From contig OX638369.1 in the NCBI GenBank assembly GCA_951812925.1, positions 56,806,228 through 56,870,227 on the forward strand: DNA of 64,000 bases. Reading direction: 5' to 3'. Of this stretch, positions 47,517 to 58,833 are shown piece after piece; within the stretch, counting starts at the first letter, position 1; every line of letters starts with the position of its first letter. The notes under the pieces were generated by a model, which was not told where the DNA came from, made no database searches, and saw only the letters and a program-made list of their open reading frames with translations. Made by a program: the position numbers and the translations under genes. The DNA comes from Calliopum simillimum. Taxonomy: Eukaryota; Arthropoda; Insecta; Diptera; Lauxaniidae.

Positions 47517-50500
47517 ATGGTCATTCAACACAATGTCAAAGGCTATGAGGAATTTACTCAGCTGGTAGAAAAGCTTGAAAATGGTGGTGAAAATATTCAC
47601 GTACTATTTAGTGGTGGTAAGGGCGAGGACGGTCAGAGCTGGTGTCCGTATTGTGTAAAAGGTAAGTGCTAAAGATAGGTTATGGAGTTAGCGGCTATCT
47701 AAATATGTCAATACTCTTCTGCTTTTACAGCTGAACCGGTCGTACATGAAGCACTTGAGAAGGCAGCTGATAAATCGCACTTTATTCACGTAGATGTTGG
47801 TGAACGCGCCTAGTAAGTTTAATTGTTTATAATTAAAATGATTTATGATTAACACATATTATTAAATATCACAGTCATTGTGAAATTGCGCTATTTAGCG
47901 ACAATGTAGGGTTGCCATGTCTATATCTAAAATAAAAATAAATTTTTTGCTTTGCAAAAATGATGATGTGTCAATATAAAAAAGAGTCTGTCTATACGGG
48001 GCGACCCGCGTACGCGAAAACTCCTCTCTCTCTCTCTCAATTTACTCAATTAGCGTACGCGAAATCCAGTGAAGTTTTTTCCCCCGGGACGCATCTTCGT
48101 TACAACAGTAATTTTACACAAAAAGCAGGGGTAAGTGGGCGGCCTGTGGCCGCAGCTCAGGATTTAAACCCGTCAGACATCCAACACCGGCTTCGCGGCG
48201 GCCTTCGGCCGCGGATCAGTACATAAATTAATCAAGTTCCCCGGGGGAAAAAACTTCACTGGATTTCGCGTACGCTAATTGAGTTTCGCGTACGCTAATT
48301 GAGTAAATTGAGAGAGAGAGAGGAGTTTTCGCGTACGCGGGTCGCCCCGTATAGACATTTCCTATAAAAAATACAAACTTCTTAAAGTTTCCATTTTTTT
48401 CATCTCTGCTTGAGGCCTTGAACTGTTCGCAGTCAAAACAGAAGCAAAGAACGACAACAAATACTCGATTTTCAATGTCGAAATCGTTTCGTTTATTTGT
48501 AGATTCAAAAATCGTATTTTCGAAAATTCTAGCTGATCGTATTAACGAGATATTGTATTTTTAACATTTTGTTTTTGAACTTTTTATTAAAAAAGTGAAT
48601 ATTTGCGTTTTTTTTTTTAGAATGAAAGTAAGAAGTCATTTACAATGTAAATTTCGATGCTGAATCCGAATCCGGCGGTTTTCGAGAAATCCTGACCTAA
48701 AAGTTTAGTTTTTCGAGATTTTTGAGGTTATATAACAGAGCAATTGGTCATAAAACCTGATAATGCAGCCAGTCTTTTTCTTCAAAACCCAGTTTAAATA
48801 ATATTTAATAATATTTTTCGACTTGAAAATATCGTTAACTGAAATATCGAAAAACCGTGCGTATTTGCTTTTTTCACCTTTTCTGATTAGAATAATACGA
48901 AGAACATAGATATCGATAGAATTTAAACTGGGTTTTGAAGTAAAAGAATAAGGTTTCAAGATGCTCTATAAGGTTTTATGGCTAAAGATTTTCTTGTTTT
49001 ATTATAAAGCCTTAAAAATCTCAAAAAACCATATGAGAGATATAGAAATTCTGAGTCCGGATTCGGATTCAGCATCGAAATTGACATTGAAAATTACATC
49101 TTTTGCTCTTCTTTCTTCTAACTGCAGTGAAAAAATACGTATTTTTACATTGCTTTGCACATTTCCTTCATATGTATTTTGGAATTTGTGTGTAATTTGT
49201 AATGGCTAGCATCGCATTCCATAGAAAATTATAAATCGATTTTCGCTGTGGTTGCCATTTGATTTAACGCTTTAATCCTAGTAATTCTGTAAAATTTTGA
49301 ATAGGATACCGTTAAGTTATTACAAATCGATTCGATTTTTCAGGAACTAAACATTTTACGATTTTATAAAAAAGAAAATCTAGTAAGGGTGGTACCTTTA
49401 AACCAGCCAAAAAATAAATACCCTAAACTGCAGTATTTTGAAAATTTTGTTTATATGGGAGGTGCCACGCACTCTTGATCGAATTTAAGTATCTGTGCAA
49501 AAATTTGGTTATTACCTCAAATAACGCTCGCAATACAGTATTACGTAAATTTTGCTTGTAAGGGATATACCAGGCTCTCTTGTCCAAGTTCGTCTAGCAT
49601 ATGCTCAGAGCTTGCACTTATTATCCTCAGTGTCTGAGTGAAATTTAATTCGATTATCGAAAAAAAAATTCTGTACGGTATATAGAAAATTAAATTACCT
49701 TTCAAACGGCATTTTTTGTTTGTACAACTTCTCATTGAAGAGTTATTGCAATTTAAAAAGTTAGATATTTTAATATGAACTTATAGGTAGTATTTCATAT
49801 CATAACTGTTAACAACTTTTTAAATTGGTTGATCTCCTAAACTAGAAGTCGTACGCAAATACTTTTAACGCACTTTTGTAGGAAATTTCCTGTGCTACAA
49901 AATTGGACACAAACATTTTTCCGTAAAAGTTAGCATTAACGAGATATTTGCAAAAAACTGATTTTAGCGACCTTTGAGCCTTAATAACTTTTTATGCGCA
50001 CACGACTTTGCAGCACGGCCCGCTTGAAAAAATTTAACTGAAAGGTTCGAGGACGATGAAGTTTTTTGTTGGGTTCTTTTCTAGACATCATCCGAAGTCA
50101 ATCCTGACAAGAATCAAAATCGGAACATGTGCCGATTTTGAAAACGGACAGTTTTTCTATTTTTAAACGAATATTTTCAAATGTTTGAACTAAATACTGT
50201 TTATTTGTGCATATATCGACCTCGGCTACACCCGTATGTGAAAGCTCATTAAATTTTATGAATATTTGCCCAAGGAACCATACCTCTGCGTACAACTTTA
50301 GTTCGGCGCATTTTCGATCGAAAATTTTACCTTGCATTTAATACTTTTTTTTTATTTTCATACTAAATTTTGAAAATTCTTATAGACACAAAAGTAATGT
50401 CATAATATAATTTGGCTGGGTTTCTGTCAGTAATCAGTTAAATTGGGTTTTGTTTTTACGGAAAGTTTACTTGATAGTGTTAAATTGATGATATTTATTC

Positions 50501-53355
50501 CAAAAAATTATATCGGTCAAATAACCAATTTATAATAAACAATTCATATTTTTACATGGATTTTTGGTATATTGTTCTGTAAAATTAATAAAAAAGCGAT
50601 ATAATTTTTTTAAATAAATATTATCAATTCCATGCTATCAAGTAGGATTTTCGTAAAAACCGAACCCAATTTTATTAATTACTGACAGAATACCAGCCAA
50701 AACATATTATGACATTACTTTTGTCTCTATAAGAATTTTCAAAATTTAGTATGAAAATAAAAAAAATATTAAGTAAATGCAAGGTAAAATTTTCGATCGA
50801 AAATGCGCCGAACTAAAGTTGAACGCAGAGATATGGTTTCTTGGGCAAATATTCATAAAATTGAATGAGCTTTCACATAGGGGTGTAGCCGAGGTCGATA
50901 TATGCACAAATACACAGTATTTCGTTCAAACATTTGAAAATATTCGTTTAAAAATAGAAAAACTGTCCGTTTTCAAAATCGGCACATGTTCCGATTTTGA
51001 TTCTTGTCAGGATTGACTTCGGATGATGTCCTGAAAATAACCCAACAAACAACTCCGTCGTCCTCGAACCTTTCAGTTAAATTTTTTCAAGCGGGCCGTG
51101 GCAGTGGACTTTTCACAGTTTGTGTATCATGCATAAATAAAGACTATTCCGGTGAAAAATTTCCACTGGGAATTTTTTCGCAGAAAATGTCTTATTTTCC
51201 TGGGCTATAAATAAAATAAGGCAAAAATATTGAAAAAAATAATTTTTATTTTTTCAATAAAAAATTCATCAGACGCTGCGCTGCGTAAACCTTGAATTCA
51301 AGCGTGTTTTTTCCAGCAATCTAAAGCTCTGAATTTTTTGAGTCCCAGTTATAGATAGTAAGCTATAAAAGCGTTTTTCTAGAAATTTTTCTTCGTGAAT
51401 AAAATCTTTTTCAGTTAAATGTTTAAAATTGCAGTATAATAAGATTTTGACTCCACCAAACAAACGACTGATGAGGTGTTTTTATTCGATTATCCAGTGG
51501 CCGTTGAATGCTTGCTCTTCGCGATTCTATTTTAATGGTGCAAAGAAATACCACTCGGCCGGACAGCCAAAATCTTTTTGATGGTAGCACAAGTTTATAA
51601 TTTTTTTTTATTTTTGAATTGTCCGTCAGAAAAATAAAGAATTTTTTCTGGAATAGAACCAAACTTTTGTGTCCAAAATTGTATTATATGTTTATGAAAT
51701 AAGTGCAATGGAGTTGTGAATGAGGCAATCTGATATCACAATAAAATTTGTACTCACCACTTTTTAATTTTTTTTTTATAGTAAAGAGCAATAGAATATG
51801 GGGTGGTCTGAGTGTTGTTCCTATGAAAATTTTGTATGCAGTCTTGAACACAAATGAAACATTTTCTGAAAAATCACATGTGGCCAAAAATTCATTTTCA
51901 CCAAGACAAGGCTTTAGCGTTATTGAAAAAAACACGTTTAAAGTCAAGGCTTACTCAGCGTCTGATGAATTTTTTATTGAAAAATCTACAAATAAATATT
52001 ATTTTTTTCAATATTTTTGTCCAGTAAGAGCTTCACCACCAAATTAACAGAAATTCAGGAAATTTTTAACACGTTGAGTGCCATGTGTACCGCCGGCGGT
52101 ACACACTTTACTTGTAGCGCTGTGCCACCATACAAAAAAAATGTCTATCACCAGGTGCCACCACACAAATTCAATATGTATGAAAAAATGTCGACTTGTA
52201 ATAACTGTTGATCTATAGGGGTATATAATAAGTTTGTGGAAAGAGATTTGTGCTTATAAGTGCTATTTGTCCTATAAAATGGCGTGACAGCCGGCGGTAC
52301 ACGAGTGAAACCAAATTATCTAAGTACCTTGTTCACCGCAGGTTTGTTAAAAATATTTGTCCACAGTGCCATCATTCAAATAAAATATACATCTTGAGGT
52401 GAAGAAACAATAAAAACAACCAAAAAGTTTGCAACATTTTGAAATAAGTGTATAAATAGTTATTATAATTATTATGGATTATAATCCACCTTTTGTCTGG
52501 AATGTTTCAACATAACGCATTAGTTATCAGTTTTTATTATTAATAACCTTTAATTGAATGTAATTTTTACTTTTGTTAGTTTTTGTTGCAATAAATTTAT
52601 TTTTTTTGGTCCTCTTTTATGTATTTTTTGTAATTCTTTCAAAATAAAAGATATCGTAAAAACTTCAAAACTCTAACCAAAAATAAATTTTCCTCTGTGA
52701 TAAAATACAAACCTTTTTTGATTTACTGCAGTGCTTCAGAATATATATTGCATTGAGTTCACATATGACTGCACCGCCGGCGGTACACACGGCACACTGG
52801 GGAAGTTTTAGTGTGTACCGCCGGCGGTGCACGTGGCACACAGGTGAAAGTTGAGTGTGTACCGCCGGCGGTTCACGTGGCACCTGACGGAGGACATTTT
52901 GCTTGTATGGTGGCACTCAACGTGTTAAAGGTTTTAAAGTTGAAAATTTAATAAAAAAATTATTTAAAAAAAAATTTTTGTTTTTTTATAAAAATTTTCT
53001 TAAAAAACAAAACTTTTTTAAAAAAAAAAAATTTCATGATTTGGTTGACTATTGGCTGAGTTATGAGCATTTCAATAAACAACTAAATGTTGTTTTTGCA
53101 GCTTTTTTAACTTTTGGAAAATTTATATCTGTTTTTAATTTTAATTTTAAATATTTTAATTAAATAAATTATTCTTAATATTTTTTTAATTTGCTTTTCA
53201 GCTGGAAAGACTTAAACTGTCCCTTCCGCAAAGATCCAAATACCCATTTAGTATTTTTGCCAACATTGTTACGGTGGAAGTCTCCGCAACGATTGGATGG
53301 TGAACGTGTATCCAACAAAGACCTCGTTGAAATGTTATTCGATGATGAAGATTAA
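47517..53355 (+). CDS. TXNDC17: Thioredoxin domain-containing protein 17 (TRP14-like)
   Basis: Exons 47517-47661, 47731-47812 and 53202-53355; 126 aa (human TXNDC17 is 123). It is a cytosolic thioredoxin-fold oxidoreductase reduced by thioredoxin reductase, with a role in cystine and peroxide metabolism (family knowledge). Seen: HVLFSGGKGEDGQSWCPYC with active-site cysteines 43 and 46, AEPVVHEAL, VDVGERAYW, the cis-Pro region FLPTLLRW and the end LVEMLFDDED. All fit the family. The family motif is WCPDC; here it is WCPYC, a Tyr (TAT) in place of Asp, one base from GAT. Splice phases match (G|CT, TA|C). Intron 2 is 5.4 kb and packed with MITEs. AATAAA follows the stop by 72 bp. The gene is convergent with Vps52, 178 bp between stops. 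Confidence 0.93.
47989..48357. mobile_element. GC-rich, CpG-dense MITE (369 bp)
   Basis: It has almost perfect inverted arms of about 90-110 bp, beginning TGTCTATACGGGGCGACCCG and including 'gcgtacgcgaaaactcctct', 'agcgtacgcgaaatccagtg' and 'cccccggg'. The right arm has an extra tandem copy of 'tttcgcgtacgctaattgag'. The centre carries 'gcggcctgtggccgc' and 'gcggccttcggccgc'. No clear target duplication is seen. The composition is strikingly unlike its AT-rich surroundings. The 88-aa plus ORF inside is an artefact. Confidence 0.85.
48620..49115. mobile_element. Hairpin element in TXNDC17 intron
   Basis: 'aaatttcgatgctgaatccg' at the left matches 'cggattcagcatcgaaattg' at the right. Inner arms: 'cttcaaaacccagttt' against 'aaactgggttttgaag'. 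Its left flank (48590-48730) also resembles 62690-62835 in direct orientation ('agaagtcatttac', 'gacctaaaagttta'), pointing to a shared interspersed family. Confidence 0.65.
49380..49740 (-). mobile_element. Fragment of Helitron-like dispersed repeat
   Basis: Read on the minus strand this ends ...CACCCTTACTAG, matching the end of the insertion at 60657-61482. It shares 'gccaaaaaataaataccct', 'atatgggaggtgccacgc' and 'cagagcttgca' in order. It is a 5'-truncated copy within the TXNDC17 intron. Confidence 0.65.
50008..51107. mobile_element. 1.1-kb foldback element
   Basis: The arms 50008-50400 and 50690-51107 are close inverted copies, e.g. 'cacggcccgcttgaaaaaat' against its complement near 51085, and 'gacttcggatgatgtc' near 51015 against 'gacatcatccgaagtc' near 50085. 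The 79-aa minus frame 50098-50337 and the 79-aa plus frame 50777-51016 are mirror images and nearly identical. The centre ('aaaagtaatgtcataatata', 'tctgtcagtaatcag') recurs as cores of the hairpins at 59936-60185 and 62995-63310. Confidence 0.8.
51208..52030. mobile_element. Foldback element with TTGAAAAAAATAAT arms
   Basis: 'aatattgaaaaaaataattt' with 'ttcaataaaaaattcatcag' and 'acgctg' (51225-51276) is mirrored by 'cagcgtctgatgaatttttt' and 'attatttttttcaatatt' (51957-52015). Inner arms pair 'gaattcaagcgtgttttttc' with 'gaaaaaaacacgtttaaag'. It lies directly beside the 50008-51107 foldback. Confidence 0.7.
52070..52924. mobile_element. piggyBac-type MITE with GC palindromes (855 bp)
   Basis: The ends are CACGTTGAGTGCCA and TGGCACTCAACGTG, flanked by TTAA on both sides (52066-52069 and 52925-52928), the piggyBac target. 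It contains five copies of a near-perfect palindrome, GTGTACCGCCGGCGGTACAC at 52085-52104 and variants at about 52289-52302, 52771-52788, 52813-52832 and 52857-52876; several are followed by (c)acgtggcac. No transposase. It lies in TXNDC17 intron 2. Confidence 0.85.
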
Positions 53356-53426
53356 ATTGCAAACGAAACAGTAACTGAATATTGTAACAAAGTATACAAA
53401 AATTCAATGCAATCTATCAAAAACTA

Positions 53427-53432
53427 AATAAA
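53427..53432 (+). terminator. Poly(A) signal candidate for TXNDC17
   Basis: AATAAA 72 bp past the TAA at 53353-53355. Confidence 0.6.
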
Positions 53433-53533
53433 AGAATCATATTTTAAATACCTTTTTGTTTTTAATTTAAGTATGCTGGTAATGTTTAAGTTTAGTTATT
53501 AATAATTTTTGTAATTCGACATCCTTCCGTTGC

Positions 53534-56500
53534 TTAGTAATTACTTTTATATTTTTTAATTTCCACCATAACAACATGAATGTTTGTTAATTGTGCACGT
53601 GCATTTGGCGTTAACAATTTATGAAAACGATGATAGTATTGCACCAAACTGGCCAATGCTAGTTGCAGTAATTGCGAACCAGTCAATAGCGATGGAAACG
53701 AAAGCAATACCTCACGATTTAACTCCTCGAGCGATTTCTTCCAATTCGCAGAAAAACTTGCAACCAGTGCAAGACTACGGCGTTCTTGTTTGCGTAATTC
53801 ATCCATTTGTTCTTTTTCAAAATAATGTTCGCATTCTTTAACGAATTGTATAATACCACCGAAATGTGGTGCCAATATTTCTTCAACATATTCATTACTG
53901 CGTGCATTCAATTGCTCACGAAATGCTTCAGCTTCTTTGGAGTTATCTCGTGTATGCTCCATTAGTACACCTAATACTAAATCATAATTATTAATGAGAT
54001 AGATAAGTTGTTCCTTGCGTGTTGGAAATATAGCAGCCATGCGTAATATAAAACATTCAACTTCATTTTGTAATTCAAGCAAAAGACGACTAACCAATTC
54101 ATTTGGAAAGTGTTCAGAGATTCCAACTATTGCAGCAGAAAATTCAGCATAACGACGTGTTATCTTAAATGTAAAGGAAATATTTCCAAATAAACTAAGC
54201 ATTTATATTTTAATGTTTGAAAAGCTTACATAATGTGGACCCATTTCTTTGCTAAATTTTGTTGGATCACAATCATGTATGCTTTGAATATTTAAGCGAA
54301 AAACATGCTCAAAACGTGGCCATATTGTGGATTGTAAGGAGTCCCAATATCTAGTGGGAATATAGAAAAAACAATGTACACAAAAATTTTTTTAAATAGA
54401 AAAAAGTGCAGTTACTTGTCCAATGCCGGCACACAACGTTTATGGCACATAAGTTGATAACGAAATATTAGTTGTATGCATAAAAACATAGCTATGGTAT
54501 CGAAGCAGTCTTGTATGCTGCTTTCCAGATTTTTCTGTAGAATAATTTTCATTAGTTAAAGCAAATGCCTATAATGAAATAAACTTACAATCATTATAGT
54601 AAGCGTTTTGCCCATGATTTGATTGAAAAGATCCTGCGCTTGAGTGCTGCGTACCATAAAGAATTCAGTAACAAATAAATATTCTCGACATGCATTGTCT
54701 ACTAGTGCATACTGTTCTGAGCGGAACAGAGCTTCAAAATTATACTTTAATAAGAAAAAAAAGTTACATGTGTTATGTTAAATAATCACAAAAATTAAAT
54801 ATTGATTTGTAGTTACCCTGTTCTTAAGCTGCGCATGTGGCACAATTATAGGCGCTTCAAGCTGTTGATTAAGAATTTCGCCACGTTTTCCTATAGTAAA
54901 TATTGTGCTTTTATGCTTAAGGCTTGTTGTTTTCGAAAAAAGACCCTTTGATACATGATCCTCTATGCCCATTAAATCATCTTTAGTACAAGCTTCTTCA
55001 AATTTGAGACTGGATAAGCGAGAGGAGTAACTCTGTAAGCATATGATGGAGAAGTTTTGTATAATGTAAGCAAAGCAAAAAACAAACTCATTGGGCTTTA
55101 TTACAAATAAACATTCTCGAGAATTTTTTGTCGATTTCCCTAGCATACAATCGCAAACAATTTTTTCTGGAAGCGCAAGGTTCACTGGAAAATAAGGTTA
55201 TCGGCAAAAATTGGGAAGGGAATATTTTGAGATTTCTTGTAAGAGCTTATTAAAAACTTTTGGACGACAATTTAATAACTTATTAAAATATCTTTTATAA
55301 GACTCCAATCTATTTGATATCCATCTAAGGGTTTCCAGCTTACCTATACTGTATTTTCTAAATGCTATATCCGGATCTTCCAATGGTTATATTCTTTTTT
55401 TAAAATTAAAAGTTTCATAAAATAAACTAGGTTTACAAAAAGAAATATGGTTGGCACTTAAGTAACCTCGACTCAAATTGCATTGATTCTTTTCACTTCA
55501 CTCTTTTTGTACCCTACACCGAGGGTATATTCACTTTCGTTTTTAAAGCAGAGAAGTAAGCGTGACACGTATAGAAAAGTATATCGCCACGTCAATGCTA
55601 CAACTAGATAACTCCAATTTTCTAGTTTTGAGATAATTCGAATTTATTATTTTTAAAAATTTGAATTCACACTGAATTTCGACTTTGCTTGTTTGGTTTT
55701 TTTCTTATAACTTTACAATGGTGTTACTTAAGAGAACTTTGGTTGGATAGAATTGTGCACATAACCACTAAGAATACCATAGGTCACTTATCCCAAGAAT
55801 GATAATTTAGGAGTTACCTGGTTGTAGCATTGATGTGGTGATATATCTATGGCAGGAAGGAAAAGCTGCTTAAGTCGACTTAAAATAGGTTTGAGCTCCA
55901 TTTTCCATCAGATCTGGGTGCAATTGTACTTTCGTTTTCGAGCGTTTTGTTAATGCTTATTAAGATCTTAACAGTGTCTAAAAACGAAAATGTGATTTTA
56001 CCCAGAACTATTAAATAATTGAGCTAGAACCTATCGACTTAAGCAGTTTTTCCTTTCTGCCACAGATATATTCTTGATCAGCGTCACCTGAGTCGATGTC
56101 CGTCTGTCTGGATGTCTGTCCGTCCGTTGAAATCATTTCAATATTTTTTGGGGGCAAGATAATCTGACGAAATTTGGTACACTGCCTCCGTCTTCAAATT
56201 TAGCTCGACTTATTGAAAATGAACGAAATCGGTCAATGGAAACGCCTACCGCCCATACAAAATATATATTCAAAATACAACTTTAGAAGTATTTTTCACG
56301 ACAATGCAAGCAAAATACACATAAATACTAAGGACGGTAGGTACAAGCTCTGAGAAAAAACTAGCATATAAGCAAAAGTTTCAAAATGCTATTCAAAAAC
56401 CGATTTTTGGGATAATCCAACTAAATTTCACTCAGACACTATGAACTATAAATGCAAGCTCTGAGCAAAAATTAGATCGGGCGAAAAGCCTTGACGCCTT

Positions 56501-57664
56501 CCATATAATCAAAAGCTTCAAAGTGCTATACTGATAAATTTTTTGAGTGTGAAAGTTTGGTGATTTCTTTGGGTTAATAGGTCTGTGTTGTAGTTTTTTG
56601 GCGAAAATTGGAAAAAATTGTTAAAAAAAATCAAAGATAAAAGTATCGCTGCTGGTTATTGAATTATAAATATTCATGATTGCAAATTCACGAGAGGAAA
56701 TTTTCAGACAAATTCATGATAAGGCCCATTCTATTTGAACAGAGGGATTTAGAAACTTTGGCCTCCAACCTCCGGAATGATTTTCAGAGTCAATTATTTC
56801 GTGAAACGATGCAATAAGATACTTATGATATATGCAAGCACATAATAGTTCCAATACATTTAGCTCAGTCGCGATATTTGAACCGATTTTTTTTTTTTTT
56901 TCAAATCAAATTCACTTTACCTTAAAATAACTGTAATAGATTTTGCTTATCGTATCTATGTATTCACTGCAAATTTCCTGTGCCACTTGTCGCTCGTTCG
57001 AAAGTATGAATTCGAAAAAGAACTTATGCTTTAGCATTGCATTCTGTGGAATTTGATAATTTGTCATAGGCTTCCGAAACTTATAAATTTGCTCCAGCAA
57101 ATATGTACGTATTTTGGACATTGATTTTAGCTTCAACTTGTGCAAGACATCTGCAACATCTCCTGTTGCTTTAGACTCTTTAAAGCTGAGCTCCTTTACC
57201 AATGACAATTTGTGATTAAGAACGTTTAGCTGAGTACTAAAATCTTTTTCCGTTACTGGTGTATCCATTATAACAGCAATCATGTCTTCCGACACAGCCA
57301 TGTCTTCGATGAACTGTGACAGCTGTGCCTTTACCGACTGACGATTTGTTAATTGCACTGACATTGAGACGGACTTTTTCTGCAACGTTGTTATCTCTGT
57401 GCTGATATTGCTCAAGACGCTTTGAAAATTCATTAGCATGGATTCCATGCGTTCCAGTATGCCATCGCAATCGCCTATTTGATTATGCAGATTAGCAATG
57501 TTCTGTGACTCAGCAATGTAATCCTCGATGGATTTATTTTCCACTTCCTTGAATTCTTTTTCTATTTGTCGTGAATACTGACGTAGATCTGTGGTGTTTT
57601 TCAATATTTCACGCACTTCATCATTGTCCAATTGTTCTGGAAGTCCAGAATCTGTTTCGTTCAT
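53534..57664 (-). CDS. Vps52: Vacuolar protein sorting-associated protein 52 (GARP/EARP subunit)
   Basis: Six exons on the minus strand: 57664-56921, 55032-54817, 54744-54589, 54534-54416, 54350-54230, 54163-53534; 661 aa. All introns GT-AG with consistent phases. Vps52 is a core subunit of the GARP and EARP tethers that capture endosome-derived vesicles at the trans-Golgi and recycling endosomes. The N-terminal half (IEKEFKEVENKSIEDYIAES onward, about 30-160) is the coiled-coil region. Family landmarks in order: KFRKPMTNYQIPQNAMLKHK, ISKIYYSYFK|SYSSRLSSL, KDDLMGIED, EAPIIVPHAQ, FRSEQYALVDNACREYLFVT, MGPHY|ITRRYAEFSAAI, FPTRKEQLIYLINNYDLVLG, HFGGIIQFVKECE, and HRFHKLLTPNARAQLTNIHV at the end. 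Intron 1 (1.9 kb) holds nested repeats. No stops or missing segments were found. Confidence 0.95.
55040..55440 (-). other. Unplaced frames in Vps52 intron 1
   Basis: The minus strand has a 61-codon frame (55383-55198; PDIAFRKYSIGKLETLRW...) and, in another phase, SRECLFVIKPNEFVFCFAYI (about 55120-55060). They read somewhat like a decayed protein, but the join is broken and I recognise no family. They are not part of Vps52: exons 1 and 2 abut in the family alignment. Confidence 0.25.
55505..56545 (+). mobile_element. Helitron-like dispersed repeat with two nested MITEs
   Basis: It starts 'taccctacaccgagggtata' like the copy at 60657, and resumes after a gap at 'atattcttgatcagcgtcac' (56068) through 'gtccgtctgtctg', 'tttggtacactgcctccgtc' and 'atataagcaaaagtttcaaa'. 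The 0.48-kb gap holds two MITEs. About 55587-55846 has 'cgccacgtcaatgctacaac' against 'gttgtagcattgatgtggtg'. About 55847-56067 has 'ctatggcaggaaggaaaagc' against 'ttttcctttctgccacagat', with arms 'ctgcttaagtcgac' against 'gtcgat...cgacttaagcag'. It lies in Vps52 intron 1. Confidence 0.7.
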
Positions 57665-58825
57665 AGTTGCAATTTAAAACTATTTGCAATTAACTAAGAA
57701 ATGTTTTTATTTTTAAATGCCAACAAAACAAAAAACTTTTTATGCAAAATTTTACTAGAGAATTTGTTGACAGTAGAACAGCTGATTTTGTTATGGTGAA
57801 TTCGCATGATAAAGAAGAAGAATAAGCAGGGCTTCCGTTATTAAAAAATTCTGAATGAAAAAAAAAAAATCAATCATACGCCAGGTTTTACAATTTATCA
57901 ATAATAATAAAAAAAAGCAATAGATGAATTTTGCAAAAGTCTTTCAGGGTAGGATTTTCAAAAATTTCAGGAAGCTTAAAAAACTGAGTTATCTGCCATT
58001 CCGCTGAAGGTAGGTATGCTTGTATCTGATAAAATGTGATATCAGTGTTTTTTGTACTATACTTACTGAGGAAAAATAAAAATGGAATGGTTTTGGGTTA
58101 CACTGCTCTTGCTAGAACAATAAAATGAATTTCAGTAGACGAGCTTGATATTAATCCACACGAAAAATATAAATGGCTGCAAAAAACCTGAAAGTAAAAC
58201 CAAATACATTCTTTTGCGTAATACAAAAAAAAAAAGAAAGAAGAAACTGCATTGAAATTTGTGTTGTTAGTTGATGTTTTTTTTTTTTTTTTTTTTGATT
58301 TTTGATTCAACGAACAAAATCTTTGTTTTTACAAATTTTAAGATTAAAATTTGCTATACTGAATCAAAATTAAAATATTTGATTTTACAAATAAATTTTT
58401 TCCTGAGTGTATAATAGACATGATTTAGCGGCATATGGAGATTCTTAATAATGGCATTTGGATAAGCTGTAACCCTTAATTTTGTGAGGTTTGGCTAGAA
58501 AATATAAGTGCCACAAAATGGGGCGGATCAGATAATACTAAGTGGCGTCGCATCGAGGTCAAAGTTCAGAAAAATGGGAATTAAATCGACAAATAACGCC
58601 ATAGCTGCTCTTAGAGAAGTAAAATGTATCAACAACACCAACTTTTTTTTTCTCATCAACTTTTTTTTCGAACTAACTTGCCACTTATCATTACACGTTA
58701 GGGGGGTGCCCATGTAAAAATTACATTTTTATGATTATGACTTCCCTACTTCCAAGCAGCCTCTTGGTCGAGTAGAATGTGACATCTGCATTAATTTTTT
58801 CTCCTCTACATTTCTTCCTAACATA
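57665..58825. other. Upstream of Vps52, no gene seen
   Basis: The Vps52 5' region followed by AT-rich sequence with poly-T (about 58278-58296). A dispersed 'ttaggggggtgcccatgtaaaaattacatttttatgattatg' block near 58698-58740 recurs at about 58970-59010. No coding signal. Confidence 0.4.
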
Positions 58826-58833
58826 CCTACTCC

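Noticed and set aside
47960..48226. 88-aa Arg/Pro/Gly-rich ORF
   Set aside because: Falls within the GC-rich MITE; the open frame is a consequence of GC content.
50098..51016. Pair of 79-aa near-identical proteins, divergent orientation
   Set aside because: Again arms of one foldback element read on opposite strands; not a duplicated gene.
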